Positions 1 to 7,068 of a stretch of 30,322 nt of DNA are shown here, piece by piece. Source of the stretch: a virus. The notes under the pieces were generated by a model. The model had not been told where the DNA came from, did no database searches, and worked only from the letters and a program-made list of their open reading frames with translations. Each line of letters begins with the position of its first letter. The stretch's first letter is position 1. Where the stretch lies: the IMG/VR virus record IMGVR_UViG_3300009164_000235, positions 1 through 30,322 of that record; one strand, given 5' to 3'. The position numbers were made by a program, and so were the translations under genes.

Positions 1-389
1 CCATCTGCTGTACCACCTGTTGATATTTTAGTTCCCCTTGCTCTAATATTACCTAAATAAGCACTAGTGCCACCACCGTATTTTGACATCATACCAATCT
101 CTCTTCCAGCATTTAAAATACTATCTAATGTGTCATCAATATTGGATCCATAACAAGATATGGGTAAACCCTTTTCTTTACCAAAATTAATCCATACAGG
201 TGTAGAAAGGCTATAAAAACCTTTTGCCATATATTCCTCAAACTTAACAGCAAAACCATCAATTTTTAAATACCCCTCTGCTTTATTAGCAATATCTTTA
301 ATCCTTTGCTCGGGGGTTTCATTTATATACCCCCTTGATAAGAAAAGCCTACTCTCATCATTTAACCAATAATATTTTTCTTTATTCAT
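1..389 (-). CDS. nrdA: Ribonucleotide reductase class I large subunit NrdA, N-terminal part (runs off window)
   Basis: This is the catalytic alpha subunit of class I ribonucleotide reductase, which reduces ribonucleotides to deoxyribonucleotides for phage DNA synthesis. Only the first 129 codons are inside the window; the rest lies beyond base 1. The segment LSTPVWINFG followed by GLPISC (residues 61-79) is the family signature, and Cys79 corresponds to the first active-site redox cysteine. That cysteine comes about 145 residues earlier than in E. coli NrdA, so the N-terminal ATP-cone that senses dATP is absent. The gene starts 12 bases after the nrdB stop, so the two are cotranscribed in the order nrdB-nrdA. 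The ATG at 389 is the only good start, with an A/T-rich leader and no Shine-Dalgarno. Confidence 0.93.
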   Translation of the reverse strand, partial: MNKEKYYWLNDESRLFLSRGYINETPEQRIKDIANKAEGYLKIDGFAVKFEEYMAKGFYSLSTPVWINFGKEKGLPISCYGSNIDDTLDSILNAGREIGMMSKYGGGTSAYLGNIRARGTKISTGGTAD

Positions 390-401
390 TATATTTGTTT
401 T

Positions 402-1379
402 TTAAAATAAATCATCTTCTGTTATACTCTTACTTTTTTTATTGTAATCTATACTTTTTTTATAGAAGAAATCCCCCTCCTTTGTTGATAAAATCTCAAC
501 ATCAAACCATAACGTCTTTTCAATCTCAGTAAAATCAACCTTAAACACTGGCTTCATCCCAATTCTATTTAATGAATTATTAAATCTATTTTGAATGAAA
601 TGTTTGATTGTATCTTTTGATAAAAAACTTAATTCACCATGCTCAAATATCCAATCTAGTATTCCACATTCAGCAGCATATGCTTTATGACAAGCAGAAA
701 CAACTATTGCCTCAAATTCAGCATCAAACCATTCTGGGTTTTCTTCCTTGATAATATTGATAAGTTCTGAACCAAAATTACCATGAATTTCTTCCTCTTT
801 TGAGGTTGCCTCGACCACATTTGAAATACCCTTGAATAGATTTTTCTCCTTGTTAAAGGACATCATAATCAAAAACTGACTAAATAAACTCACATGTTCA
901 ATAAACAATGAGAATAATAATATAGACTTTGTGTACATCTTATTCTCCTTACTCCTTGTTCCATCCAAATATTTTGATAGATAACTAATTCTATTCTTTA
1001 TGGCGGGGATTTCAATAACTGATTTAAACTCATTTTCTAACCCAAGGATTCTTAATAATTGGGCATAAGCATCCTTATGTCTGATCTCCGATTCGGCAAA
1101 TGTCATACCAACATCACCAATTTCAGTTATAGGCATTCTCTTATATAAGTCAGCCCAGAATGTTTTGACATTCACCTCAATCTGTGCAATAGCCAACATT
1201 GACCTTTTAATAACTTCCCTCTCCTCATTTGATATTTTTGTCTTATAATCATCAATATCAGTTGTGAAATTAAATTCACTGTGCAGCCAGTAAGCATGTC
1301 TTATAGCATCCTTATATGCTAATAAAGATGGATATTCATAAGGCAAAATATTTACCCTCTTTTCAAAAATGTTCCTCAT
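402..1379 (-). CDS. nrdB: Ribonucleotide reductase class I small subunit NrdB
   Basis: The beta subunit makes the tyrosyl radical, using a di-iron centre, that starts catalysis in NrdA. The protein has 325 residues, the usual core length. Visible ligands are E98 and H101 (motif EIRHKDAY), E161, and E196 with H199 (motif EEEIH); E68 in the first helix is a likely further ligand. Tyr105, four residues after H101, sits where the E. coli radical Tyr122 lies, so this looks like a normal tyrosyl-radical enzyme. The acidic C-terminus (TEDDLF) fits the R2 tail that docks on the large subunit. No N-terminal ATP-cone is present, unlike some Bacteroidota NrdB proteins. Just before the ATG, AAAAAAAGGAATATG is the only Shine-Dalgarno-like stretch I noticed in this operon. 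A TATTTATC box lies 22 bases upstream (1402-1409). Confidence 0.96.
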   Translation of the reverse strand: MRNIFEKRVNILPYEYPSLLAYKDAIRHAYWLHSEFNFTTDIDDYKTKISNEEREVIKRSMLAIAQIEVNVKTFWADLYKRMPITEIGDVGMTFAESEIRHKDAYAQLLRILGLENEFKSVIEIPAIKNRISYLSKYLDGTRSKENKMYTKSILLFSLFIEHVSLFSQFLIMMSFNKEKNLFKGISNVVEATSKEEEIHGNFGSELINIIKEENPEWFDAEFEAIVVSACHKAYAAECGILDWIFEHGELSFLSKDTIKHFIQNRFNNSLNRIGMKPVFKVDFTEIEKTLWFDVEILSTKEGDFFYKKSIDYNKKSKSITEDDLF

Positions 1380-1457
1380 ATTCCTTTTTTTATTTGGTTA
1401 AGATAAATATAAAACCAGAGGATAAAAGTATCAAATTTTAATGTCAAAATCAATTTT

Positions 1458-1916
1458 TTACAAAAAATTATCATTAGTATTTTTCTTAACCAATAATTCC
1501 TTAATCCTTTCTTTCTTACGTTCAACTTGTTGTTCTTCAAATCCAAGGAATGTTGCAGTTGTATCTGTATCAATTTCAAGCATTTCATTATCAAACTTGC
1601 AATTCTCAAATACTATACCATCTTTTCCAATCCTTGATTTGGTAATAGCAACTGTGGCCAAATTCATCTCCTTTTGTTGAAGACTTTTTGCAATACTAAT
1701 GATAACATGACCTACTTGTGCTTTCTTTATTGAACCCCCCATCTGGTCATTTGTCACCACATTTGCAGATATAGATGAATTGTGTGTGTAAATATCATTG
1801 GCATAAAACATGTGAGTATCATCAACAGTAATGTCAATTGTATCCTCTTCACCTACCAATTCAATTGATTCAATTTCATCTAAAATAAAATCATTCTTGT
1901 TTAAAATTTGTTCCAT
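1458..1916 (-). CDS. 41: Split-intein C-half fused to C-terminal part of gp41-type replicative helicase
   Basis: This 152-residue protein is the downstream piece of a fractured DnaB/gp41-like helicase. Residues 1-46 are an intein C-terminal half. It ends in HMFYANDIYTHN followed by Ser47, which is the intein C-terminal block with the penultimate His45, terminal Asn46 and the +1 nucleophile Ser. Residues 47-152 are the C-terminal end of the RecA-like helicase core (SSISANVVTNDQMGG, then AITKSRIGKDG), matching the end of T4 gp41. The ATG lies inside the 3' end of the endonuclease gene (26-base overlap in another frame), so translation is probably coupled. Trans-splicing with the protein at 3181-4506 would give a helicase of about 457 residues, close to T4 gp41 (475). 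By itself this piece lacks Walker motifs and cannot be a helicase. Confidence 0.93.
   Translation of the reverse strand: MEQILNKNDFILDEIESIELVGEEDTIDITVDDTHMFYANDIYTHNSSISANVVTNDQMGGSIKKAQVGHVIISIAKSLQQKEMNLATVAITKSRIGKDGIVFENCKFDNEMLEIDTDTTATFLGFEEQQVERKKERIKELLVKKNTNDNFL
1779..1916 (-). other. Split intein, C-terminal half (46 residues)
   Basis: The half runs from the start Met to Asn46 and is followed by catalytic +1 Ser47. It is very acidic: 13 Asp/Glu against one Lys, a net charge near -12, opposite to the basic N-half. From memory it resembles the C-half of the metagenomic gp41-8 split intein (similar DEIxSIExVG and ETIDI-type segments). An alignment would be needed to give an identity value. 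Confidence 0.92.
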
Positions 1917-3123
1917 TTTTTAAAAAATTTAAGCAGTTATTTATTACAAAATCTTTATTACTCATATATTCGGATTCCTTGACCCTTTTAACAATATAAC
2001 CTTTTTTAACCAAAAAATCATCTCTATTGCTATCTATTTTTTTTTGTTCATCTTTTGAATGCCAGTAATCCCCATCAAATTCTATTATTTTATTACCTAA
2101 TTTAAAATCAACACTTATTATACTCATATTATTCTCCCAAACATAAAAAACATACTCATTATTTAGTTCATAAAAATAACAATTTAATCTATCATCATTT
2201 TCTAATTTAGAAAAAATACCCCAAAATAAATCTTGTGAAATTTTTGAGTATTTATCTTTGAATAGTGAGATTTTTGCTACCAAAAATTCTTTATACTTAA
2301 CATCCCCATCAAATTCCCCATATTTTTCAATAAAAAATTCTTTGCTTTGTGAAAATTTTATCCTGGATATAAAGTCATCATATCTAATGTTACCCTCAAT
2401 ATCACCATATCTATCTACAAATGAGTTTAAAGTTGTTTTAACCATACTAACACAATACTCATTCCAAAATTTTAACCCATCTACCTCCCCATATTTATCA
2501 ATATAATATGTCAAACTAAACCTATATGATTGCCTTTGATTCCTATCATACCATTTCTTATAACCTAATTCAATACCATATCTATTTTGATATTCAGGTA
2601 ATGTTCTCCCATTCCTATATGGCCTAATTTTTTTGTTTTTAGCCATAGTTGCAATTTTGGAATTTAATGTTTTTTCCCACCTTTTCCTACCCTCTTCTTC
2701 ACCATACCTCTCTATTGCCGGTTTTAACCCATATGAAACAGCTTTTTTATTTCTTTGTTCCCATTTTTTTGTGCCAAGATCAATTCCATATTTTTTTATA
2801 AAGTTATTTTTATCCATCTTAACTTTATCTTTAAACTCATCTTGTTTTATTTTCCAATTATCCCCATATCTTATTTTACAAGCATACTCACTAATGGCAT
2901 CATTTTTTAAATTTCTAACAATAACACCTAACCTACCTAACCATTTAGATTCAACATTGTTTAATATGAAATCAGTTATATTTAGTAATCTATTTTTTAT
3001 AGAATTAGTATCATAATATTCTATAATTTTATAAATTTCATAATATTGATTTTTAGTTATCAAATGTTTAACTTCTTTAATTTTCTTATAATTAAGAAAT
3101 TGTTCAATAGTAATTACCCCCAT
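1891..3123 (-). CDS. Free-standing homing endonuclease, Vsr-like (EDxHD-type) nuclease with six YG repeats
   Basis: The 410-residue protein lies between the two halves of the fractured helicase gene. Its C-terminal domain (about 335-395) has the Vsr/PD-(D/E)xK-like pattern: VDF, then IIEFDGDYWH (E348, D350, D352, H355), R367 and KKGYIVKRVKESEY, like the mismatch endonuclease Vsr. The middle (about 110-290) has six copies of a (K/R)YG-x3-G-x3-(W/Y) module starting at residues 111, 139, 181, 210, 238 and 267, mostly 28-29 residues apart, probably DNA-binding units. By analogy with the known fractured-gene split-intein loci, it likely cuts intein-less gp41 alleles to spread the whole cassette. 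Start is ATG at 3123, inside a hairpin. The 3' end overlaps the next gene by 26 bases. The target site cannot be read from the sequence. It has no LAGLIDADG, GIY-YIG or HNH motif. Confidence 0.88.
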   Translation of the reverse strand: MGVITIEQFLNYKKIKEVKHLITKNQYYEIYKIIEYYDTNSIKNRLLNITDFILNNVESKWLGRLGVIVRNLKNDAISEYACKIRYGDNWKIKQDEFKDKVKMDKNNFIKKYGIDLGTKKWEQRNKKAVSYGLKPAIERYGEEEGRKRWEKTLNSKIATMAKNKKIRPYRNGRTLPEYQNRYGIELGYKKWYDRNQRQSYRFSLTYYIDKYGEVDGLKFWNEYCVSMVKTTLNSFVDRYGDIEGNIRYDDFISRIKFSQSKEFFIEKYGEFDGDVKYKEFLVAKISLFKDKYSKISQDLFWGIFSKLENDDRLNCYFYELNNEYVFYVWENNMSIISVDFKLGNKIIEFDGDYWHSKDEQKKIDSNRDDFLVKKGYIVKRVKESEYMSNKDFVINNCLNFLKNGTNFKQE

Positions 3124-3175
3124 CTAATTTTATTTAAATATAAATATCACAAATGTTAAATAAGTTAGATGGGGG
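3117..3175 (-). promoter_or_regulatory. Long hairpin sequestering the homing endonuclease start codon
   Basis: On the minus strand the arms are 3175-3156 and 3137-3117: eleven perfect pairs (CCCCCATCTAA with TTAGATGGGGG), a small internal loop, then eight A/T pairs, closing an 18-base loop. The endonuclease ATG (3123-3121) lies in the 3' arm. No U-run follows, so it is unlikely to be a terminator. Read-through mRNA from the helicase gene should hide the start codon. The TATTTATA box (3139-3146) lies mostly in the loop, so a transcript begun there would lack the 5' arm and leave the start free. The structure is seen directly; the control role is inference. Confidence 0.7.
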
Positions 3176-3180
3176 CACAA

Positions 3181-4506
3181 TTATTTTTTAATAAAAAGTG
3201 CATCACCAACAGACAACCCACTATCAATGGATAATAAACCCCCACCTAATGTTGGAAATTTGTGTTTTGCTGACACTTTTATTTCCTTTCCACTTTTTGT
3301 CTTAATTCTATAAACAGGCTGTTTCTCAATAGGAAATACATAACTAATTGCTTTATATCCTTTATGTGTTAGAATATTATCCCCAACTATAACATCCTTT
3401 ATTTGAACCAATCCTTTATTCTCAATATCCACAATAGTATCTAAAGAAACACAGCGATTTCCTTGCGTACCAAGCCATCCAGCAATATTTAACTCATGGC
3501 ACATAGCCTCAAAATGACGTATAACAGATCCCTCGTTTTTCCAATCATCATTACCTTGTCTATCAGGCACAACACAATCAATATAATCCAATACAACCAA
3601 ATCAAGTTTAATGCCATCAGCAATAACCTTTCTTATTTGATTCTTTATTTGGTTCATTGTCAATGTGTCAGATGGTAATTTCTTTAATATTAGTTTATTT
3701 GTGTGGGTCTCTTTTATTTTATTAACCGTTTCAAATACTATTTCTTTATTGTTAGGTAATTCATCTGGGGCTATTTTTGTCCAAAGGGTAATATGCTTTC
3801 TCTGAATAATTTTTGGGTTATCTTCAAAAAAGATATGCAACACATTATAATTGTTATTGAACGCAGTATTTGCAACCAAGGTCAATAGGGTTGATTTGCC
3901 AATACCTGGGCCTGCAAATATAATACCAACCTCCCCCTTGGCTAAACCCCCCTTTAAGAGAACGTCTATACCCTTCACGCCCATTGGTATGGGGTGTCTA
4001 TAATCCTCATCTAATACACCAATCAAATCATTGAAAACTTCAAAACCATTTGTTTCTTTAACCCCAACTTGAAGGGCATATCTTAATAATTCTTCAAGTT
4101 GATCATAAGATTCAAAATCACCCTCATTGATAACTTTTTGTGCTTTTTCCAATACAATCTTAACCTCTTCTTGTTTGCAGAATTTAAGTGCCTTTTCTTG
4201 GACAAGTTCAACACCATCAAGTGGTGCTGAACTAATCTTACTTATAGTATCAATGACAATTTTTAAAGCCAATTCTTGTGTTATTTCAGACTTTGCAACA
4301 ACTTCCAATGTTTGAAAGTTGGGGGCAGCATCATATTTCTTATGATACTCCTTAATCATTTGAATGATTAATTTGAAATACTTATTCTCAAAATAAGATA
4401 TCTTAATAAAGTCCAATATTGCCCTAGCAAATTCCTTATCTAATATAATCTGATTGATTAATTGTAGTTGGAACGTCTGCCCCAAATAATCAAAATTCTT
4501 TGACAT
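3181..4506 (-). CDS. 41: gp41-type replicative helicase N-terminal part fused to split-intein N-half
   Basis: This 441-residue protein is the upstream piece of the phage replicative DnaB-family helicase, which unwinds DNA 5' to 3' at the fork and works with primase. Residues 1-351 hold the N-terminal helical domain and most of the RecA-like ATPase core: Walker A AGPGIGKST (198-206) and Walker B LDLVVLDYID (301-310). The helicase sequence stops at TQGNR (347-351) and continues directly into Cys352, the first residue of an intein N-half that ends at the stop codon. The missing C-terminal helicase segment is encoded 1.3 kb downstream after an endonuclease gene. Ligation of TQGNR to SSISA would restore the core. 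The ATG at 4506 lies 10 bases after the stop of the unknown gene upstream. Confidence 0.95.
   Translation of the reverse strand: MSKNFDYLGQTFQLQLINQIILDKEFARAILDFIKISYFENKYFKLIIQMIKEYHKKYDAAPNFQTLEVVAKSEITQELALKIVIDTISKISSAPLDGVELVQEKALKFCKQEEVKIVLEKAQKVINEGDFESYDQLEELLRYALQVGVKETNGFEVFNDLIGVLDEDYRHPIPMGVKGIDVLLKGGLAKGEVGIIFAGPGIGKSTLLTLVANTAFNNNYNVLHIFFEDNPKIIQRKHITLWTKIAPDELPNNKEIVFETVNKIKETHTNKLILKKLPSDTLTMNQIKNQIRKVIADGIKLDLVVLDYIDCVVPDRQGNDDWKNEGSVIRHFEAMCHELNIAGWLGTQGNRCVSLDTIVDIENKGLVQIKDVIVGDNILTHKGYKAISYVFPIEKQPVYRIKTKSGKEIKVSAKHKFPTLGGGLLSIDSGLSVGDALFIKK
3184..3453 (-). other. Split intein, N-terminal half (90 residues)
   Basis: It starts at Cys352 of the upstream gene (CVSLDTIV), the nucleophile for the first N-S acyl shift. 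The block B-type S-x-x-H (VSAKHKF, intein His64) and the GDNILTHKGY segment are present. It ends FIKK-stop with no endonuclease domain. It is basic overall (14 Lys/Arg against 9 Asp/Glu), complementing the acidic C-half. From memory it is closest to the metagenomic gp41-8 N-intein, with similar CLSLDT, KQPVF and VSANHKFPT stretches. Confidence 0.93.
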
Positions 4507-4516
4507 AAAAAAATTA

Positions 4517-4975
4517 TTAATAGTTAGACAATAAATTCTTTTCTAAATACTCGTGTGTTAAATTTTGACTAATTAAAATGTTTGTTAATTCTTTTAATGT
4601 TTCCTTAATAAAATTACGAATATCAACTGTGTATCTTACCTTTGGTGGATAAAGTTTACCATCAATTATCCTGTGAGAAATAACTTGGTCAGAAATTTTA
4701 ACATAAATATTAAAAAATTCAGCCTCATCTGTTGATGATGTTTCCATTATTGTGGGGTCATACAAAATATTATCTTTGTTGTCCACCAAATAACCAATTG
4801 ATTTCATCTTTAAATACTTCTCCAAATCTTCTGAAAAATACTTAACAAAATCATACAATTCTACCGAATCTTTTGCATCTGGATTAATATTTTTAATGTT
4901 TAAAAACCTCTGAACAATAATGTTGTTGTTCAATGTCAATAAAAATTCCACCTTTGTTGTTTCATTCTGTTTCAT
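4517..4975 (-). CDS. Protein of unknown function between rnh and gp41
   Basis: I do not recognise this 152-residue protein. It is soluble, charged and mostly predicted alpha/beta, with no signal peptide, membrane segment or Cys. It opens with a strand-rich stretch (VEFLLTLNNNIIVQRFLNI) followed by helices and ends in a helical region (FIKETLKELTNILISQNL). It sits in a tight replication operon, 17 bases after rnh and 10 bases before the helicase gene. A role in replication is therefore likely, and a helicase loader or accessory factor (the gp59 role) is one possibility, but no gp59 motif is visible. The start ATG at 4975 has an A/T-rich leader and no Shine-Dalgarno. Confidence 0.85.
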   Translation of the reverse strand: MKQNETTKVEFLLTLNNNIIVQRFLNIKNINPDAKDSVELYDFVKYFSEDLEKYLKMKSIGYLVDNKDNILYDPTIMETSSTDEAEFFNIYVKISDQVISHRIIDGKLYPPKVRYTVDIRNFIKETLKELTNILISQNLTHEYLEKNLLSNY

Positions 4976-4992
4976 AAAATGTTGTTTAATTA

Positions 4993-5991
4993 TTAATTTT
5001 TTCTTTCTTTTCTACTCAATTTCATAAATGGTCTAATAAAATCAACCCATGCATCATCCCTCTTTGGAAGGAACTTAAAGAACCCATCCTCATTCATTAA
5101 TTTCATTAAATTATTATAACTCCTATCTGTTGGGTCAAGTTTATCGTTGCAAACCTCATTAACCATTTCCTTTCCGTTATCAGTTATTAATGGATTTTTT
5201 AAATCAATTATTCTACCAATTTTATCAAAAAACTCTTCTCCAACAAAACCAGATTTGCTAATACCTAACACCAAATTATCCAGAGATTTATTCTTTTTTT
5301 CTTCAAGCAAAACTTTTGCCTCATTTAAAATCTCATCCAATTTATAATCCCTCTTCTCAAAATTAGGAAAGAATGTTTTTAATTTCTTTTCCCCAAAATT
5401 TGATATTCCATCAATATTGTCAGATGTGTCACCAACAATTACTTTGTAAATATACACATTATTATGGGGTATGTCAATATCCTTGAAATGAATCAAATCC
5501 CCATTCTTACTATATATCTTTGAACTTGGTGAATACACTGTAACATTTTCCCCAATCAATTGAGTTAAATCTTTATCTGCTGAAAAAATAATTATGCTTT
5601 CGCCTTTGGCTATTTGTGTATAATAAGCAATCAAATCATCAGCCTCATTCTGATTAACCTGGCATTGTCTAACAAAAACTTCTTCAAGATAATCCTTAAC
5701 TCGTTCCCTCTGATATAAATAAGATTCATACTTATGCCCATCCATTGAAATCTTACGATTCTCCTTATATTTTGGATATATTTGTTTTCTTATTAAGGAA
5801 TTCTCATTTCCATCCCAGAATACAACAACCTTATCATGATTATGTTTTTCAAGAAATAACCTAATTGTATTTAAAAAATGGAAAACCCCACCAATGTGCT
5901 TACCATCGGCATAGAATTCTCTTACTCCGTGGAAACCTATTGTAAATAGGTTGTTGCCATCAATTAGTAGGGTTTTCTTCATCTTATTCAA
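4993..5991 (-). CDS. rnh: FEN-family 5'-3' exonuclease (T4 RNase H-like)
   Basis: The protein is a 332-residue flap/5' nuclease that removes RNA primers and trims flaps during lagging-strand synthesis. Acidic metal ligands appear in family order: D11 (LLIDGNNL), D60 (VVFWDG), E116, D118 and D119 (EADDLIA), D139 and D141 (FSADKDL), and D188 and D191 (VGDTSDNIDGI). The last motif is followed by the helix-hairpin-helix element NFGEKKL. R79 and Y75 in YPKYKENR fit the helical arch. The ATG at 5991 overlaps the uvsX stop by 8 bases; a second ATG at codon 4 (5982) would begin just after that stop and cannot be excluded. It is near the length of T4 RNase H (305). Position between uvsX and gp41 supports a replication role. 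Confidence 0.93.
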   Translation of the reverse strand: MNKMKKTLLIDGNNLFTIGFHGVREFYADGKHIGGVFHFLNTIRLFLEKHNHDKVVVFWDGNENSLIRKQIYPKYKENRKISMDGHKYESYLYQRERVKDYLEEVFVRQCQVNQNEADDLIAYYTQIAKGESIIIFSADKDLTQLIGENVTVYSPSSKIYSKNGDLIHFKDIDIPHNNVYIYKVIVGDTSDNIDGISNFGEKKLKTFFPNFEKRDYKLDEILNEAKVLLEEKKNKSLDNLVLGISKSGFVGEEFFDKIGRIIDLKNPLITDNGKEMVNEVCNDKLDPTDRSYNNLMKLMNEDGFFKFLPKRDDAWVDFIRPFMKLSRKERKN

Positions 5992-6985
5992 AAATTATAG
6001 CGTCTTCTTCATCTTTTTCTGAAAAGGTAATATCACCATCACCAGACAAAATACCATTCCAATATTGGGAATATTCTTTTTTATACTTTTCAATTGCCTC
6101 TTTTGTGTCTGGCAAATATCCTTGAGGTACAGCTAATATCTTACCATCTTTATATGCAATACCAGTAACGTGGTTTTTCAATATTGAAACTTTTGTTCTA
6201 ATAGCATAAGAAACTGTTCTGCCGTTCTTTGTTGCTGTTATATGGTTAATGCCTGAATTCTTCTGATTACCAAATAAGAATATTAAAGAAGATGCCAACC
6301 AAAGAGCCTCACCGCCTTTTGCTTTAATTGTTGGCTGACCAAATGGAGAATCTGGTAATTCAACCCAAGGTTGATTGATAACAACCAAGGTATTATGGTA
6401 GGGGTAATCTTCTTTCTTTGATTTTGAAATCCTTGAATGTAAACCCATTCCAACCTTATCAGCAAGAACAGCAGCATTGTGCATCTTACCCCCCTTTCCA
6501 TCAAAGGTCATCTTACAAGGTATTGAACCAATACTATCAATCAAAAATAAAACAGAATAAGGTAAATCTCCTTTCTCTTGCGCATCCAAAATTTCATTTA
6601 TAAATTCTGTCATCTGCTCAATGTAATCAAATGAATCATTAAAAATGAAATCACCATCCCACTCACCATCTTCATTAATTTCAGCATTCAACCCCAATTC
6701 AACAGCATGTGCCCAATTCCATTTCTTTTCTGTTATAATAAAAATAGGTAAATGACCCTTCTTCTGGGCGTCAGCCGCAGCCAATATCATAGCAGTTGTC
6801 TTACTTGTATTGGAATGTCCCAAAAACATACTTATACCCCCCATAACAGGACCAGGTACACCACAAGCATTATAAAAAGCATCACCACAAGAATAATAAT
6901 CTTCAGGCTTATACTTTGTTTTTGTAGAAAACTTATCCTTAATAGCATCAATACTACTCACTGATGCCTTTTTCTTTATAGCCAT
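5984..6985 (-). CDS. uvsX: UvsX, RecA-like recombinase
   Basis: UvsX forms filaments on single-stranded DNA and drives strand exchange for recombination-dependent phage replication and repair. The 333 residues hold a RecA core: Walker A GHSNTSKTT (56-64), catalytic Glu86 (IITEKKW), Walker B VLFLIDSIGS (145-154), and a loop region around INQPWVELPDSPFGQP corresponding to DNA-binding loops L1/L2. The serine in place of Gly before the Walker Lys is also a departure seen in T4 UvsX. The acidic C-terminus (FSEKDEEDAIIFE) resembles RecA-family regulatory tails. It follows gp32 after a large stem-loop and overlaps rnh by 8 bases. The leader is A/T-rich (TATAATATG) with no Shine-Dalgarno and no TATTTATA box, unlike the structural genes. 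Confidence 0.95.
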   Translation of the reverse strand: MAIKKKASVSSIDAIKDKFSTKTKYKPEDYYSCGDAFYNACGVPGPVMGGISMFLGHSNTSKTTAMILAAADAQKKGHLPIFIITEKKWNWAHAVELGLNAEINEDGEWDGDFIFNDSFDYIEQMTEFINEILDAQEKGDLPYSVLFLIDSIGSIPCKMTFDGKGGKMHNAAVLADKVGMGLHSRISKSKKEDYPYHNTLVVINQPWVELPDSPFGQPTIKAKGGEALWLASSLIFLFGNQKNSGINHITATKNGRTVSYAIRTKVSILKNHVTGIAYKDGKILAVPQGYLPDTKEAIEKYKKEYSQYWNGILSGDGDITFSEKDEEDAIIFE

Positions 6986-7010
6986 ATTATATTTTTTTTA
7001 AGAAAAGATA

Positions 7011-7053
7011 TTTTTTGCACAAAGTACCATAAAACAATACTTTGCGCAAAAAA
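7011..7053 (-). promoter_or_regulatory. Sixteen-pair stem-loop between gp32 and uvsX
   Basis: Arms 7011-7026 and 7038-7053 (core TACTTTG..GC) are complementary over 16 positions with one G-U type mismatch and an 11-base loop. On the coding strand the arm ends in six A and no U-run follows, so it is not a standard intrinsic terminator. It may slow read-through, protect the 3' end of the gp32 mRNA, or be a processing site. The structure is clear; the function is not. Confidence 0.65.
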
Positions 7054-7068
7054 TCTATTTTAGTTTAA

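Noticed and set aside
1376-1609. Minus-strand open frame of 77 codons overlapping the helicase C-part
   Set aside because: It overlaps a clear coding frame and its Leu/Ile/Lys-rich sequence looks like an out-of-frame shadow.
2258-3016. Plus-strand open frames with repeated SPYLS stretches
   Set aside because: They are the antisense of the YG repeats in the endonuclease gene and not separate proteins.
1891-3123. LAGLIDADG, GIY-YIG or HNH endonuclease for the intein-associated gene
   Set aside because: None of these motifs is present; the DGDYWH plus KRVKESEY pattern fits a Vsr-like nuclease better.
3181-4506. Reading the short helicase as a frameshifted or broken pseudogene
   Set aside because: The break falls exactly at an intein Cys1, and a matching C-half with THN-Ser and the missing helicase end is present downstream, so both parts look functional.
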